DNA from: Aureimonas frigidaquae
GTDB lineage: Bacteria; Pseudomonadota; Alphaproteobacteria; Rhizobiales; Rhizobiaceae
Assembly: GCF_001463905.1 (NCBI RefSeq)
Contig: NZ_BBWR01000002.1
Span: forward strand, 248,001-312,000
Reading direction: 5' to 3'
Length of the DNA stretch: 64,000 nucleotides
Position 1 is the first letter of the stretch; every line of letters begins with the position of its first letter. Under the pieces are notes generated by a model, which worked only from the letters and a program-made list of their open reading frames with translations, did no database searches and was not told the origin of the DNA. A program made the position numbers and the translations under genes. This document shows positions 17,459 through 24,447 of this stretch, one piece after another.

Positions 17459-18237
17459 GCGCGCCGTCGGTCATCGTCGGCAGGAGCGGACCCGTCACCG
17501 AGATCCGCTTCGACAACCCCGCGGCCCACAACGCGCTGACCACGGATATGTGGCACGAGATGCGGCGCGCCTGCGAAGCGGTCGCGCAGGATGCATCGAC
17601 CCGCGTGGTCGTCTTCCGCGGAACGGGCGGCAAGGCCTTCGTATCCGGTACGGATATTTCCGGCTTCTCCGCGTTCCAGAGCGGGGCGGATGGGGTCGCC
17701 TACGAAGCCATGATCGACGCCTGCATGGAGGCGGTCGACAGGGTTCCGCAAACCACCATCGCTGTTGTGGAAGGTTGGGCGGTCGGCGGCGGGCTCAACA
17801 TTGCCTGCGCATGCGATTTTCGAATCGCCACGACGTCCGCACGGTTCGGCTCTCCCATCGGCCGCACCCTCGGCAATTGCCTGTCCGCAGCCACCATTGC
17901 GCGCGTCGGCGCGGCGGTCGGCCTGTCCGTTGCCCGGCGTATGGTGCTCCTGGGAGAGATCATCGAGGCGGAAGAACTCGCTGCCAGCGGGTTCCTGCTG
18001 CGCGCCGTGGAGCCGGACGCGCTGGCGCAAACCCTCGACGCCGTTGCCGGCCGCGCCGCGGAAAACGCGCCGCTGACGAGCCGGGCCTTCAAGGAAACAG
18101 CCCGAAGGATCACGCAAGGCAATCTGCCCGATACGAGCGACCTGATCGAGCGTGTCTATGGCAGCGCCGACTTCAAGCGCGGCGTCGCGACCTTCCTGGG
18201 AAAGACCAGGACGCTGCCCGACTGGACGGGCGACTGA
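17455..18237 (+). CDS. Enoyl-CoA hydratase/isomerase family protein
   Basis: Crotonase-fold enzyme, 260 residues, coupled to the CoA-transferase by an ATGA overlap. Oxyanion-hole residues lie in KAFVSGTDISGF (near 62) and in EGWAVGGGLNIACACDFRIA (near 105). The hydratase glutamates usually found near 115 and 135 are not both evident: the helix after GGGLNIA carries ACDFR, and the following region reads IGRTLGNCLSA. It may therefore be an isomerase, lyase or hydrolase of the superfamily rather than a true hydratase. It acts on the CoA ester formed by its neighbour. Confidence 0.85.
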   Translation: MSAPSVIVGRSGPVTEIRFDNPAAHNALTTDMWHEMRRACEAVAQDASTRVVVFRGTGGKAFVSGTDISGFSAFQSGADGVAYEAMIDACMEAVDRVPQTTIAVVEGWAVGGGLNIACACDFRIATTSARFGSPIGRTLGNCLSAATIARVGAAVGLSVARRMVLLGEIIEAEELAASGFLLRAVEPDALAQTLDAVAGRAAENAPLTSRAFKETARRITQGNLPDTSDLIERVYGSADFKRGVATFLGKTRTLPDWTGD

Positions 18238-18284
18238 CGACGACGCGCATCGAAACGAGATGACATGCAATGGGAGGAAACCGC

Positions 18285-19259
18285 ATGCATTTTCTGAAAG
18301 CCACCGGGCTTGTCGCCATCCTGGCGCTCGGTCCGCTCAGCGCCTCGGCCCAGGAGGCCGAATGGACGCCCAGGCGCAACATCGAGTTCATCGTCCCCTA
18401 CAGTGCGGGCGGCGGCAGTGACTTGAACGCACGTGCCCTTTCCGAGGCGATCCGCAAGAACCGGCTGATCCCGCGCAATATGATGATCCTGAACCGGCCG
18501 GGCGGCTCGGGCGCCGTGGGCAATTCCTATGTGGCGAGCCGCACGGCCGAGCCGCACACGCTCATGACGTTCAATTCCGGTCAGATGATGAGCATGCTGA
18601 CCAACAACGCTCAGGTCCGGCTGGACAATATCACCCCGCTCGGAACGCTGGCGCTCGATACGCTGGTCTTCGTCGTGCGGGCCGACAGCCCCTATGAAAG
18701 TTTCGCCGATCTTGCCGAGGCCGCCCGCGCGGCGCCGCAGACCCTGACGGTCGGTGGCAGCGGCCGGGGCGGTGAAGACAATCTCGTCTTCGCCCTTGCC
18801 AACCAGCCGGCCGAAGGTGCCCTTCAATACGTTCCCTTCGAGGGCGGCGGGGACGCACTGGCCGCCGTGCTCGGCGGACATGTGACCGTCGGCATCTTCA
18901 ACCCGTCCGAGATTTCCGCCCAGATCGAGGGTGGCAGCGTGAAGGGGCTCGGTATTTTCTCGGAGCAGCGGCTTGAAGGCGCGTTTGCAGAGGTTCCGAC
19001 CTTTGTCGAGCAGGGCCACCCCGATGCGGTCTTCGAAATGTTCCGCGGCTATGCGGGGCCGCCGGACCTGCCGCCGGAAGCCATCGCCTACTGGAATGGC
19101 GTGCTCTCGCAGGTCAGCCAGTCGGACGAGTGGAAGGAAGACATCGAGCGCAACAGCCTCATCCCCGCCTACATGGATGCGGAGGAAAGCGCCGCCTTCT
19201 GGAAGCGCGAAGAAGCGCGTTACCTCGAGCTCCTGACCGACCTCGGCTTCATCCAGTAA
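18285..19259 (+). CDS. tctC: Tripartite tricarboxylate transporter binding protein (TctC/Bug)
   Basis: Periplasmic binding protein, 324 residues, of the TctCBA secondary transporter. I prefer ATG 18285 because the upstream in-frame ATG at 18270 overlaps the ribosome site GGGAGG (18272-18277). The signal peptide MHFLKATGL to ASAQ is clear. The mature start matches the Bug family (IEFIVPYSAGGGSDLNAR). It lies third in the operon after the CoA enzymes, suggesting a carboxylic-acid ligand. A strong hairpin follows the stop. Confidence 0.9.
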   Translation: MHFLKATGLVAILALGPLSASAQEAEWTPRRNIEFIVPYSAGGGSDLNARALSEAIRKNRLIPRNMMILNRPGGSGAVGNSYVASRTAEPHTLMTFNSGQMMSMLTNNAQVRLDNITPLGTLALDTLVFVVRADSPYESFADLAEAARAAPQTLTVGGSGRGGEDNLVFALANQPAEGALQYVPFEGGGDALAAVLGGHVTVGIFNPSEISAQIEGGSVKGLGIFSEQRLEGAFAEVPTFVEQGHPDAVFEMFRGYAGPPDLPPEAIAYWNGVLSQVSQSDEWKEDIERNSLIPAYMDAEESAAFWKREEARYLELLTDLGFIQ

Positions 19260-19274
19260 CTGCCCCCGTCGTGC

Positions 19275-19294
19275 GCGGGCGCCAAGGCGCCCGC
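19275..19294 (+). other. GC hairpin between tctC and tctB
   Basis: GCGGGCGC pairs with GCGCCCGC around a four-base CAAG loop, 15 bases after the tctC stop. No T-run. Same position relative to a binding-protein gene as three other hairpins in the window. Confidence 0.6.
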
Positions 19295-19321
19295 CGCCGA
19301 CCTTACCCGCGAGCGCGCCCC

Positions 19322-19804
19322 ATGAGCGTACCCCAGAATTCCCCGTCGTCGAGCGGGTTCCGGATCGATGTCTGCGTGTCGATCGCGCTTGTCGCCATTG
19401 GCGGCATCTTCGCCGGCTTCGGCCTGTTCCATTACGGCGTCTGGATCAATCGAGGGCCCGGGCCGGGCTTCTTTCCCCTGCTGGCTGGCCTTCTGACGGC
19501 GATCCCCGCCGCCATCAGCCTGTTCGATACTGCGCGCGGCAGCGTCACGCCTTTGGTCTGGAGCAGCATGCTGCCGGCTGTCGGTGTCGTGGCGGCGCTT
19601 CTCCTGGTACCGGTCATCGGCATGGTGGAGGCGATGAGCCTCTTCATCCTGGTCTGGGTCCGCCTGGTGGAGAAGCGGAGCTGGCGCGATGCGCTCCTGT
19701 CGGCCATCGGCGGCCTCGTCATAACCCATCTCATCTTCTCCGTCTGGCTGGGCGTGTACTTCCCCGACAGCCTGGTTCCCTCCATCGTCACCTTGTGGAA
19801 CTGA
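19322..19804 (+). CDS. tctB: Tripartite tricarboxylate transporter small membrane subunit (TctB)
   Basis: Small inner-membrane subunit of TctCBA, 160 residues with about four helices (VSIALVAIGGIFAGFGLF near 18, and later segments near 75-145). The family mark GPGPGFFPLLAGLL is near residue 44. The frame is open upstream only through tctC sequence; ATG 19322 starts the recognisable protein. tctA begins four bases after the stop. Confidence 0.88.
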   Translation: MSVPQNSPSSSGFRIDVCVSIALVAIGGIFAGFGLFHYGVWINRGPGPGFFPLLAGLLTAIPAAISLFDTARGSVTPLVWSSMLPAVGVVAALLLVPVIGMVEAMSLFILVWVRLVEKRSWRDALLSAIGGLVITHLIFSVWLGVYFPDSLVPSIVTLWN

Positions 19805-19808
19805 GGTC

Positions 19809-21326
19809 ATGGATACGCTTCAATCGCTGATGGCCGGATTTGCCATCTCCCTCATGCCAGCCAATCTCCTGGCGGCGCTGATCGGCTCGGTGCTCGGCAT
19901 CGTCATCGGCGCCATACCGGGGCTGGGCTCCGTCACGGCCATCGCGCTCCTTCTGCCGCTGACCTTCGGCGTGGAGCCGACAACGGCCATCATCATGCTG
20001 GCGGCGGTCTATTTCGGCTGCATGTTCGGCGGGGCCTACAGCGCCATTCTCATCAACATCCCGGGCGATGCTCCTGCCGTCATCACCGCGGTGGACGGGT
20101 ATCCCATGGCACGCCGGGGCGAGGCAGGGCGTGCGCTCTTCGGCGCAAACTACGCCTCCTTCATCGGGGCGACGATCGCCATCATCATCCTGACCTTCAC
20201 CGGCCCGCTCCTGGCCGGTTTCGGGCTTCGCTTCGGGCCGGCGGAAACCGCCCTCCTGATCCTGGTGGCGCTGACATCCATCGGCTGGCTGCTCGGCTCC
20301 AGCCCATGGAAGGGGCTGGTGTCGACGGGCCTCGGCATTCTTCTGTCGACCATCGGCATAGGCGTGACCTTCGGGCAGCCTCGCTTCACCTTCGACTCCA
20401 TCAACCTGTTGAACGGCATCTCCTTCATCCCGCTGGTGATCGGCATGTTCGGTTTCGCGCAGCTGATGGAGATGGTGGGCACGAAACTCTCCGGCGAAGC
20501 GCCGAAATCCAGGGTCGGCATCCGGGAATCCTTTCCGTCACGGGCCGATGCCGCCGCGCTTTTCCCGCCATCGTTGCGCAGCGGACTTGTCGGAACGCTG
20601 ACCGGCGTCCTGCCGGGTGCCGGCGCAACCGTGGGCAGCTTCTTCGCCTATATTCTGGAAAAGCGGATCGGCCGGAACCGGGCGCAGATGGGCAAGGGCT
20701 GCGTGGAGGGCGTCGTCGCCTCGGAAGCGGGGAACAACGCCGCTGCCGTGGGGTCCTTCGCGCCGCTCCTGTCGCTCGGTATCCCCGGCTCCGGAACGTC
20801 GGCCATCCTTCTGGGCGGCCTGATGATGTGGGGCCTACAACCTGGCCCCCTCCTGTTCCAGACGCAGCCCGATTTCGTGTGGGGCCTGATTTCGTCCATG
20901 TATATCGGCAACATCATGGCCGTGATCGCCGCCTTTGCGATCATCCCGTTCCTGATGCGGATCCTGTCCATACCGACCGGCATCCTCATTCCGCTGATCG
21001 CCATGGTCTGCGTGGTGGCGGCCTACAGCGTCAACGGAAATATGTTCGATGTCTGGTTCATGCTGGGAGTGGGTGTCGCGGCCTATCTGTTGAAGCTCGC
21101 AGACTATCCCGTCGCGCCGCTGCTCCTGGCCTTCGTGCTGGCGCCACGGCTCGAAACGAGCATGCGGCAGGCCTTCGATATCTCGAATGGCGGCCTGCAC
21201 ATCTTTGTCTCCAGCCCCATCGCCGTCGCCTTACTGATCGCCTTTGTCGCCGTCATTGCGATCCTTGCGGTTCAGCTTGCCAGGGGTGGCGGCGACGACG
21301 TCGAGCAGGCACCGAAAGGTTTCTGA
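19809..21326 (+). CDS. tctA: Tripartite tricarboxylate transporter large permease (TctA)
   Basis: Main 12-helix permease of the TctCBA system, 505 residues, the standard length. Both repeated Pro/Gly-rich motifs are present: GAIPGLGSVTAIALLLPLTF near residue 37 and GVLPGAGATVGSFFAY near 264, plus SLGIPGSGTSAILLGGLM near 321. It takes up the carboxylate captured by TctC using the ion gradient. Last gene of the 16277-21326 operon. Confidence 0.93.
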   Translation: MDTLQSLMAGFAISLMPANLLAALIGSVLGIVIGAIPGLGSVTAIALLLPLTFGVEPTTAIIMLAAVYFGCMFGGAYSAILINIPGDAPAVITAVDGYPMARRGEAGRALFGANYASFIGATIAIIILTFTGPLLAGFGLRFGPAETALLILVALTSIGWLLGSSPWKGLVSTGLGILLSTIGIGVTFGQPRFTFDSINLLNGISFIPLVIGMFGFAQLMEMVGTKLSGEAPKSRVGIRESFPSRADAAALFPPSLRSGLVGTLTGVLPGAGATVGSFFAYILEKRIGRNRAQMGKGCVEGVVASEAGNNAAAVGSFAPLLSLGIPGSGTSAILLGGLMMWGLQPGPLLFQTQPDFVWGLISSMYIGNIMAVIAAFAIIPFLMRILSIPTGILIPLIAMVCVVAAYSVNGNMFDVWFMLGVGVAAYLLKLADYPVAPLLLAFVLAPRLETSMRQAFDISNGGLHIFVSSPIAVALLIAFVAVIAILAVQLARGGGDDVEQAPKGF

Positions 21327-21363
21327 ACGGCCGTACCGACGAGGGCCAGCCAGTCGCCGGGTC

Positions 21364-21759
21364 TCAGGCGAAGCGCCAGGACCGTTCCAGAACCTCGATC
21401 CGGTAGCCGTCCGGATCCTCGATGAAGAAGAAGCGCGCCGCCCCGCCATCCGGGGCGTCGAGCGTCTTGATATCCCGCGGGGACAGGCCCGCATCCTTCA
21501 GCCGGGCGTGCTCGGCGCCGAGATCGTCCACCGATACCGCCAGGTGGCCATAGCCGTTGCCAAGGTCGTAGGGCGTCTGCGTGCCCTTGTTGACGGTAAG
21601 CTCCAGCTCGAAACCGCTTTCGGCATTGGACAGGTAGATCAGCGTGAAGCTGTCGAAGTCGATGCGATCGGCGACGTCGAGCCCGAAGGCCGTTTTGTAG
21701 AAGGCGACCGAACGCGCCTCGTCGAGAACGCGGATCATGGAGTGGATGAGTCTGGCCAA
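21364..21759 (-). CDS. gloA: Lactoylglutathione lyase (glyoxalase I), VOC superfamily
   Basis: Converts the methylglyoxal-glutathione hemithioacetal to S-lactoylglutathione in the cytoplasm; 131 residues, normal for the bacterial enzyme. The four metal ligands are recognisable: His in RLIHSMIRV, Glu in FELELT, His in YGHLAV and Glu in YRIEVLE. The frame is open to 21864, but the extra 35 residues have no family match. A TTG at 21759 lies six bases after a strong ribosome site (AAGGAG) and begins exactly where family members begin, so I take TTG as the start. Confidence 0.85.
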   Translation of the reverse strand: MARLIHSMIRVLDEARSVAFYKTAFGLDVADRIDFDSFTLIYLSNAESGFELELTVNKGTQTPYDLGNGYGHLAVSVDDLGAEHARLKDAGLSPRDIKTLDAPDGGAARFFFIEDPDGYRIEVLERSWRFA

Positions 21760-21932
21760 AGTGGGCTCCTTGCGCAAGGCGGCGATACGGAAGTTCACCA
21801 TTAGCGTGACGACTGCGCGGGCGGAAAGAGGCTTCGTTCCGAGCGCATTCAGCCAAATATCCATGCTGGCTTATTGTGAAAGAACGCAACCGGTGATCTA
21901 CTCCTTTGGGATCAGGGTCGAGGGTCGTTCGC

Positions 21933-22325
21933 ATGCGCATCTCAGCAGCCATCGCCTTCGGCATCATCGCCGCCAGTTCGGGACCGGTCTTTGCCGAGGC
22001 ACCCGTGTTCGAGAACCTGCCCATCATCGAGATTGCCGCCGGCTGCGGGCCCACCGCCTGGCGCGGCCCCTGGGGCGGCTGCCGGGATACGCCCTATTCC
22101 GGGCCGCTTCCCGGTGGCGGCTGGCAAGGCGGCGGCGCCTGCCCGCCCGGCTACTGGCGCGGGCCCTGGGGCAACTGCCGTGATACGCCCTATACCGGCC
22201 CGCTGCCGGGCGGCGGTTTCCAGGCTGGCGGCAACGGCTGTCCGCCCGGCTATTGGCGGGGACCATGGGGCCATTGCCGTGACACGCCCTATAGCGGCCC
22301 CCTGCCGGGCGGCGGGTACCGATGA
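21933..22325 (+). CDS. Secreted Gly/Pro/Trp-rich repeat protein (GCG_CRPN-like)
   Basis: Small exported protein of about 130 residues. ATG 21933 gives a good signal peptide (MRISAAIAFG to VFAEAP); the frame is open from a TTG at 21906. After a GCGPTAWRGPWGGCR prefix there are three near-identical units of 32-33 residues built on WRGPWG.CRDTPY.GPLPGGG. Each unit carries paired cysteines. This resembles the GCG_CRPN prefix-and-repeat proteins of other alphaproteobacteria, whose function is unknown to me. It is followed after 38 bases by an LTXXQ protein, so both may act in the envelope. Confidence 0.75.
   Translation: MRISAAIAFGIIAASSGPVFAEAPVFENLPIIEIAAGCGPTAWRGPWGGCRDTPYSGPLPGGGWQGGGACPPGYWRGPWGNCRDTPYTGPLPGGGFQAGGNGCPPGYWRGPWGHCRDTPYSGPLPGGGYR
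22045..22322 (+). repeat. Three in-frame coding repeats of 96-99 bases
   Basis: The WRGPWG codons recur at 22059, 22155 and 22254, spacings of 96 and 99 bases, with high identity also at DNA level over CCGGGATACGCCCTAT-like blocks. The repeats encode the secreted protein at 21933-22325. Confidence 0.85.
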
Positions 22326-22363
22326 GACGAGATGCGATATTTCCCGGGCGCAAGGGGCACGAC

Positions 22364-22873
22364 ATGCGACATGGATTGAGGATTGTATTGATCGGCGCGG
22401 CCATCGGCTTTGCGGCGCCCGCTTTTGCGCAGGTCGAAAGCCCGGCGGCCGAGCCGGCGATGGGCGGCCCGACGGACGCGCCGGCCTATCTGACCGATAC
22501 GCCCGGCGACCTGGCCGCCATCCTCGACGCCCGGATCGCGGCCTTGAAGACCGTCCTGCAGTTGACGCCGGATCAGGCGGCACTGTGGCCCGCGGTCGAA
22601 GCGGTCATCCGCGACAATGCCACCAAGGCGCGCGCGCGGGCGGATGCACGGTATGAAGGACCCCAGCCCGCCGACTTCCTGGAGGTTCTGACCCGGATCA
22701 CCCATGCGGAAGCCGAGCGCGGCGCCGGTATCAACGCCTTCGTCGAAGCCTTCGGACCTCTCGCGCAGAAGCTGAGCACGGAACAGATGCGCCGGGTCCC
22801 GCCCTTTCTGGGCATGATCGATTATCCTTATGGGGAACAGCCGAGCGCGCAGATCTGGATCGTCGAGGAATAG
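22364..22873 (+). CDS. LTXXQ-motif (Spy/CpxP-like) periplasmic protein
   Basis: Exported helical protein of 169 residues. ATG 22364 follows AAGGGG and starts a good signal peptide (MRHGLRIVLIG to PAFAQ); the frame is open from 22322, overlapping the previous stop. The mature part holds the LTPDQAALWPAVEAVI motif of the Spy/CpxP family, periplasmic chaperones and metal- or stress-responsive proteins, here in the rhizobial version with W after the motif. Probably cotranscribed with the repeat protein at 21933. Confidence 0.75.
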   Translation: MRHGLRIVLIGAAIGFAAPAFAQVESPAAEPAMGGPTDAPAYLTDTPGDLAAILDARIAALKTVLQLTPDQAALWPAVEAVIRDNATKARARADARYEGPQPADFLEVLTRITHAEAERGAGINAFVEAFGPLAQKLSTEQMRRVPPFLGMIDYPYGEQPSAQIWIVEE

Positions 22874-22977
22874 GACGCGACATTATTGCAGCCAAGCTTG
22901 GCCGTTTCATAGCCAGGCAGGGATTTGCTACCTACCGAAGAGGGCACAGACGGGAACGTTGCAGCATCTGCCCGGTT

Positions 22978-23000
22978 GGATGAGTCCGCAAAGGACATCC
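22978..23000 (+). promoter_or_regulatory. Hairpin that covers the ribosome site of the YqcI/YcgG gene
   Basis: GGAT-ga-GTCC pairs with GGAC-ATCC around a GCAAA loop, ending two bases before the ATG at 23002. The only ribosome-site-like run (AAAGGA, 22990-22995) is partly inside the 3' arm, so folding should reduce translation. A further GGGCA/TGCCC pairing (22942-22946 with 22969-22973) lies just upstream. No match to a known riboswitch was seen. Confidence 0.45.
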
Positions 23001-23001
23001 C

Positions 23002-23730
23002 ATGCCGTTACGTTCCGCGTCCACTTCCTGCCCGGCTGAAGATCTGGCCCATTTCATCGAAGATCGGGACTTTCCCTGCGTCGGGGCCAAGTCCGCGCTC
23101 AAGCAGGGGCGGCTCACCGTCTATACGGCGCGCGACATGACGAGCGCCTGGGACGACCTGGAAATACAGGACCGGTTGATGCACTTCGCCTGGGCCTATA
23201 GCCAGGAACCGACCCTTTTCACGAGCTTCGCTGTCGTCTTCGAAACGCCGGACGATCTGTCGGAAGACGCCTTCGAAGACATGCTGTGGCAGCGCATCCA
23301 GTCCCTCGCCGACAAGGATGCATGGCGCGGGCAGGCGCTCGATCCGCGCGTCAGCTCCGACCCGAAGGATCCGCACTTTTCGTTGAGCTTCGGCGGGCAG
23401 GCCTTCTTCGTGGTCGGCCTGCTCCCGAAGGCCAGCCGGCCCGCCCGGCGATTTTCCCGGCCGACCATGGTCTTCAACCTGCACGATCAGTTCGAATGGC
23501 TGCGCGCGGAAAACCGATATGAGAAGCTGCGCACGTCGATCCTCGACCGGGACATCAAGCTTGCTGGCAGTGTCAACCCGATGCTGGCGCGGCACGGCTC
23601 GATTTCGGAAGCGCGGCAGTATAGTGGTCGGGCCGTGTCCGATGGCTGGCAATGCCCGTTCCACCGCAGGCCGGCATCCGACGCATTCGGGCGCCTTGCC
23701 AAGGCCGGACAGGGCGGAGGGGATCGATGA
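23002..23730 (+). CDS. YqcI/YcgG family protein (GntA-type haem N-oxygenase)
   Basis: Cytoplasmic protein of 242 residues. It shows the family's marks: FPCVGAKSAL near residue 24, the central RPTMVFNLHDQFE near 152 and the terminal SGR....GWQCPF near 209-221. The family includes GntA, the haem-dependent enzyme that N-hydroxylates a guanidino intermediate in guanitoxin biosynthesis; most members are uncharacterised. The stop overlaps the DUF1989 gene start (ATGA), so the two products are made together. No guanitoxin genes are nearby, so a different guanidino or amino substrate is likely. Confident on family, low on reaction. Confidence 0.85.
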   Translation: MPLRSASTSCPAEDLAHFIEDRDFPCVGAKSALKQGRLTVYTARDMTSAWDDLEIQDRLMHFAWAYSQEPTLFTSFAVVFETPDDLSEDAFEDMLWQRIQSLADKDAWRGQALDPRVSSDPKDPHFSLSFGGQAFFVVGLLPKASRPARRFSRPTMVFNLHDQFEWLRAENRYEKLRTSILDRDIKLAGSVNPMLARHGSISEARQYSGRAVSDGWQCPFHRRPASDAFGRLAKAGQGGGDR

Positions 23731-24335
23731 GCGAGTTTTCCGTCATAGCGCCGCGCAGCGGCTGCGCCTTTGCGCTGCGCGCAGGCGAAGAACTGACCGT
23801 GATCGACGCGGAAGGCGGCCAGGTGGCCGATCTTCTGGCGGTGAATGCGGCCGATACGCGCGAGATGCTGTCGAGCGGACGAACCCTCGACTATGCCGAG
23901 CGCATCTACCTGACCACGGGCGACAGGCTGTATTCCAACCGCTCCAACGTCATGCTGGAGATCGTGGAGGACACAGTGGGCCGCCACGATTTCCTGCTGA
24001 CCCCGTGCAGCGAGGCCACCTTCCGCCTGTGCTACGACAATGAGCCGTCGCACCAGGGCTGCCACGGCAATCTGGCACATGCCCTCGCCCCCTACGGCGT
24101 GGAGCCGGACCAGATCCCCGTGGCCTTCAATTGCTTCATGAATGTCCCGGTGGACGGCGTGACCGGCAGTTTCAAGGTGCTGCCGCCGCTGAGCCAGGCC
24201 GGCGACCGGATCGTCTTCCGCGCCACGATGGACCTGATCATCGGGCTGACGGCATGCTCCGCGCCGGCCAGCAATGGCGGCACCTTCAAGCCGATCCACT
24301 ATCGGATCGATGCGGACGCAACGGCACGGAGTTGA
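23727..24335 (+). CDS. DUF1989 (urea carboxylase-associated) family protein
   Basis: 202-residue cytoplasmic protein. The C-terminal half has the DUF1989 signature: FNCFMNVPV near residue 132, then PPLSQAGDRIVFRA and TMDLIIGLTACSAP near 170. Relatives include urea-carboxylase-associated proteins 1 and 2, which include the two subunits reported as carboxyguanidine deiminase in guanidine breakdown. Here a single DUF1989 protein is coupled to a GntA-type oxygenase, with no urea carboxylase nearby. The ATG lies in the overlap with the upstream stop; the frame is open earlier only through the neighbour's sequence. Possible role: hydrolysis or rearrangement of the hydroxylated guanidino product (inference). 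Confidence 0.85.
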   Translation: MSEFSVIAPRSGCAFALRAGEELTVIDAEGGQVADLLAVNAADTREMLSSGRTLDYAERIYLTTGDRLYSNRSNVMLEIVEDTVGRHDFLLTPCSEATFRLCYDNEPSHQGCHGNLAHALAPYGVEPDQIPVAFNCFMNVPVDGVTGSFKVLPPLSQAGDRIVFRATMDLIIGLTACSAPASNGGTFKPIHYRIDADATARS

Positions 24336-24447
24336 ACGCGCAGCCGCAAGGCGCGGGAAAGGCAATGGAGATACGGTAGAACGAACGGCATGCCTTGACG
24401 GGATGGCGGTTGCAAGCGTAGCGATGGCTCTTTAGCCTGCCGCGCCT

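Noticed and set aside
22045-22322. Tandem repeats as a CRISPR-like array
   Set aside because: Spacing is a multiple of three and the repeats encode conserved peptide units in one frame; no unique spacers.
22874-23001. Guanidine-I riboswitch upstream of the GntA-like gene
   Set aside because: Some fragments (ACCGAAGAGG, ACGG) are faintly similar, but the conserved core and helices of the ykkC consensus could not be aligned.
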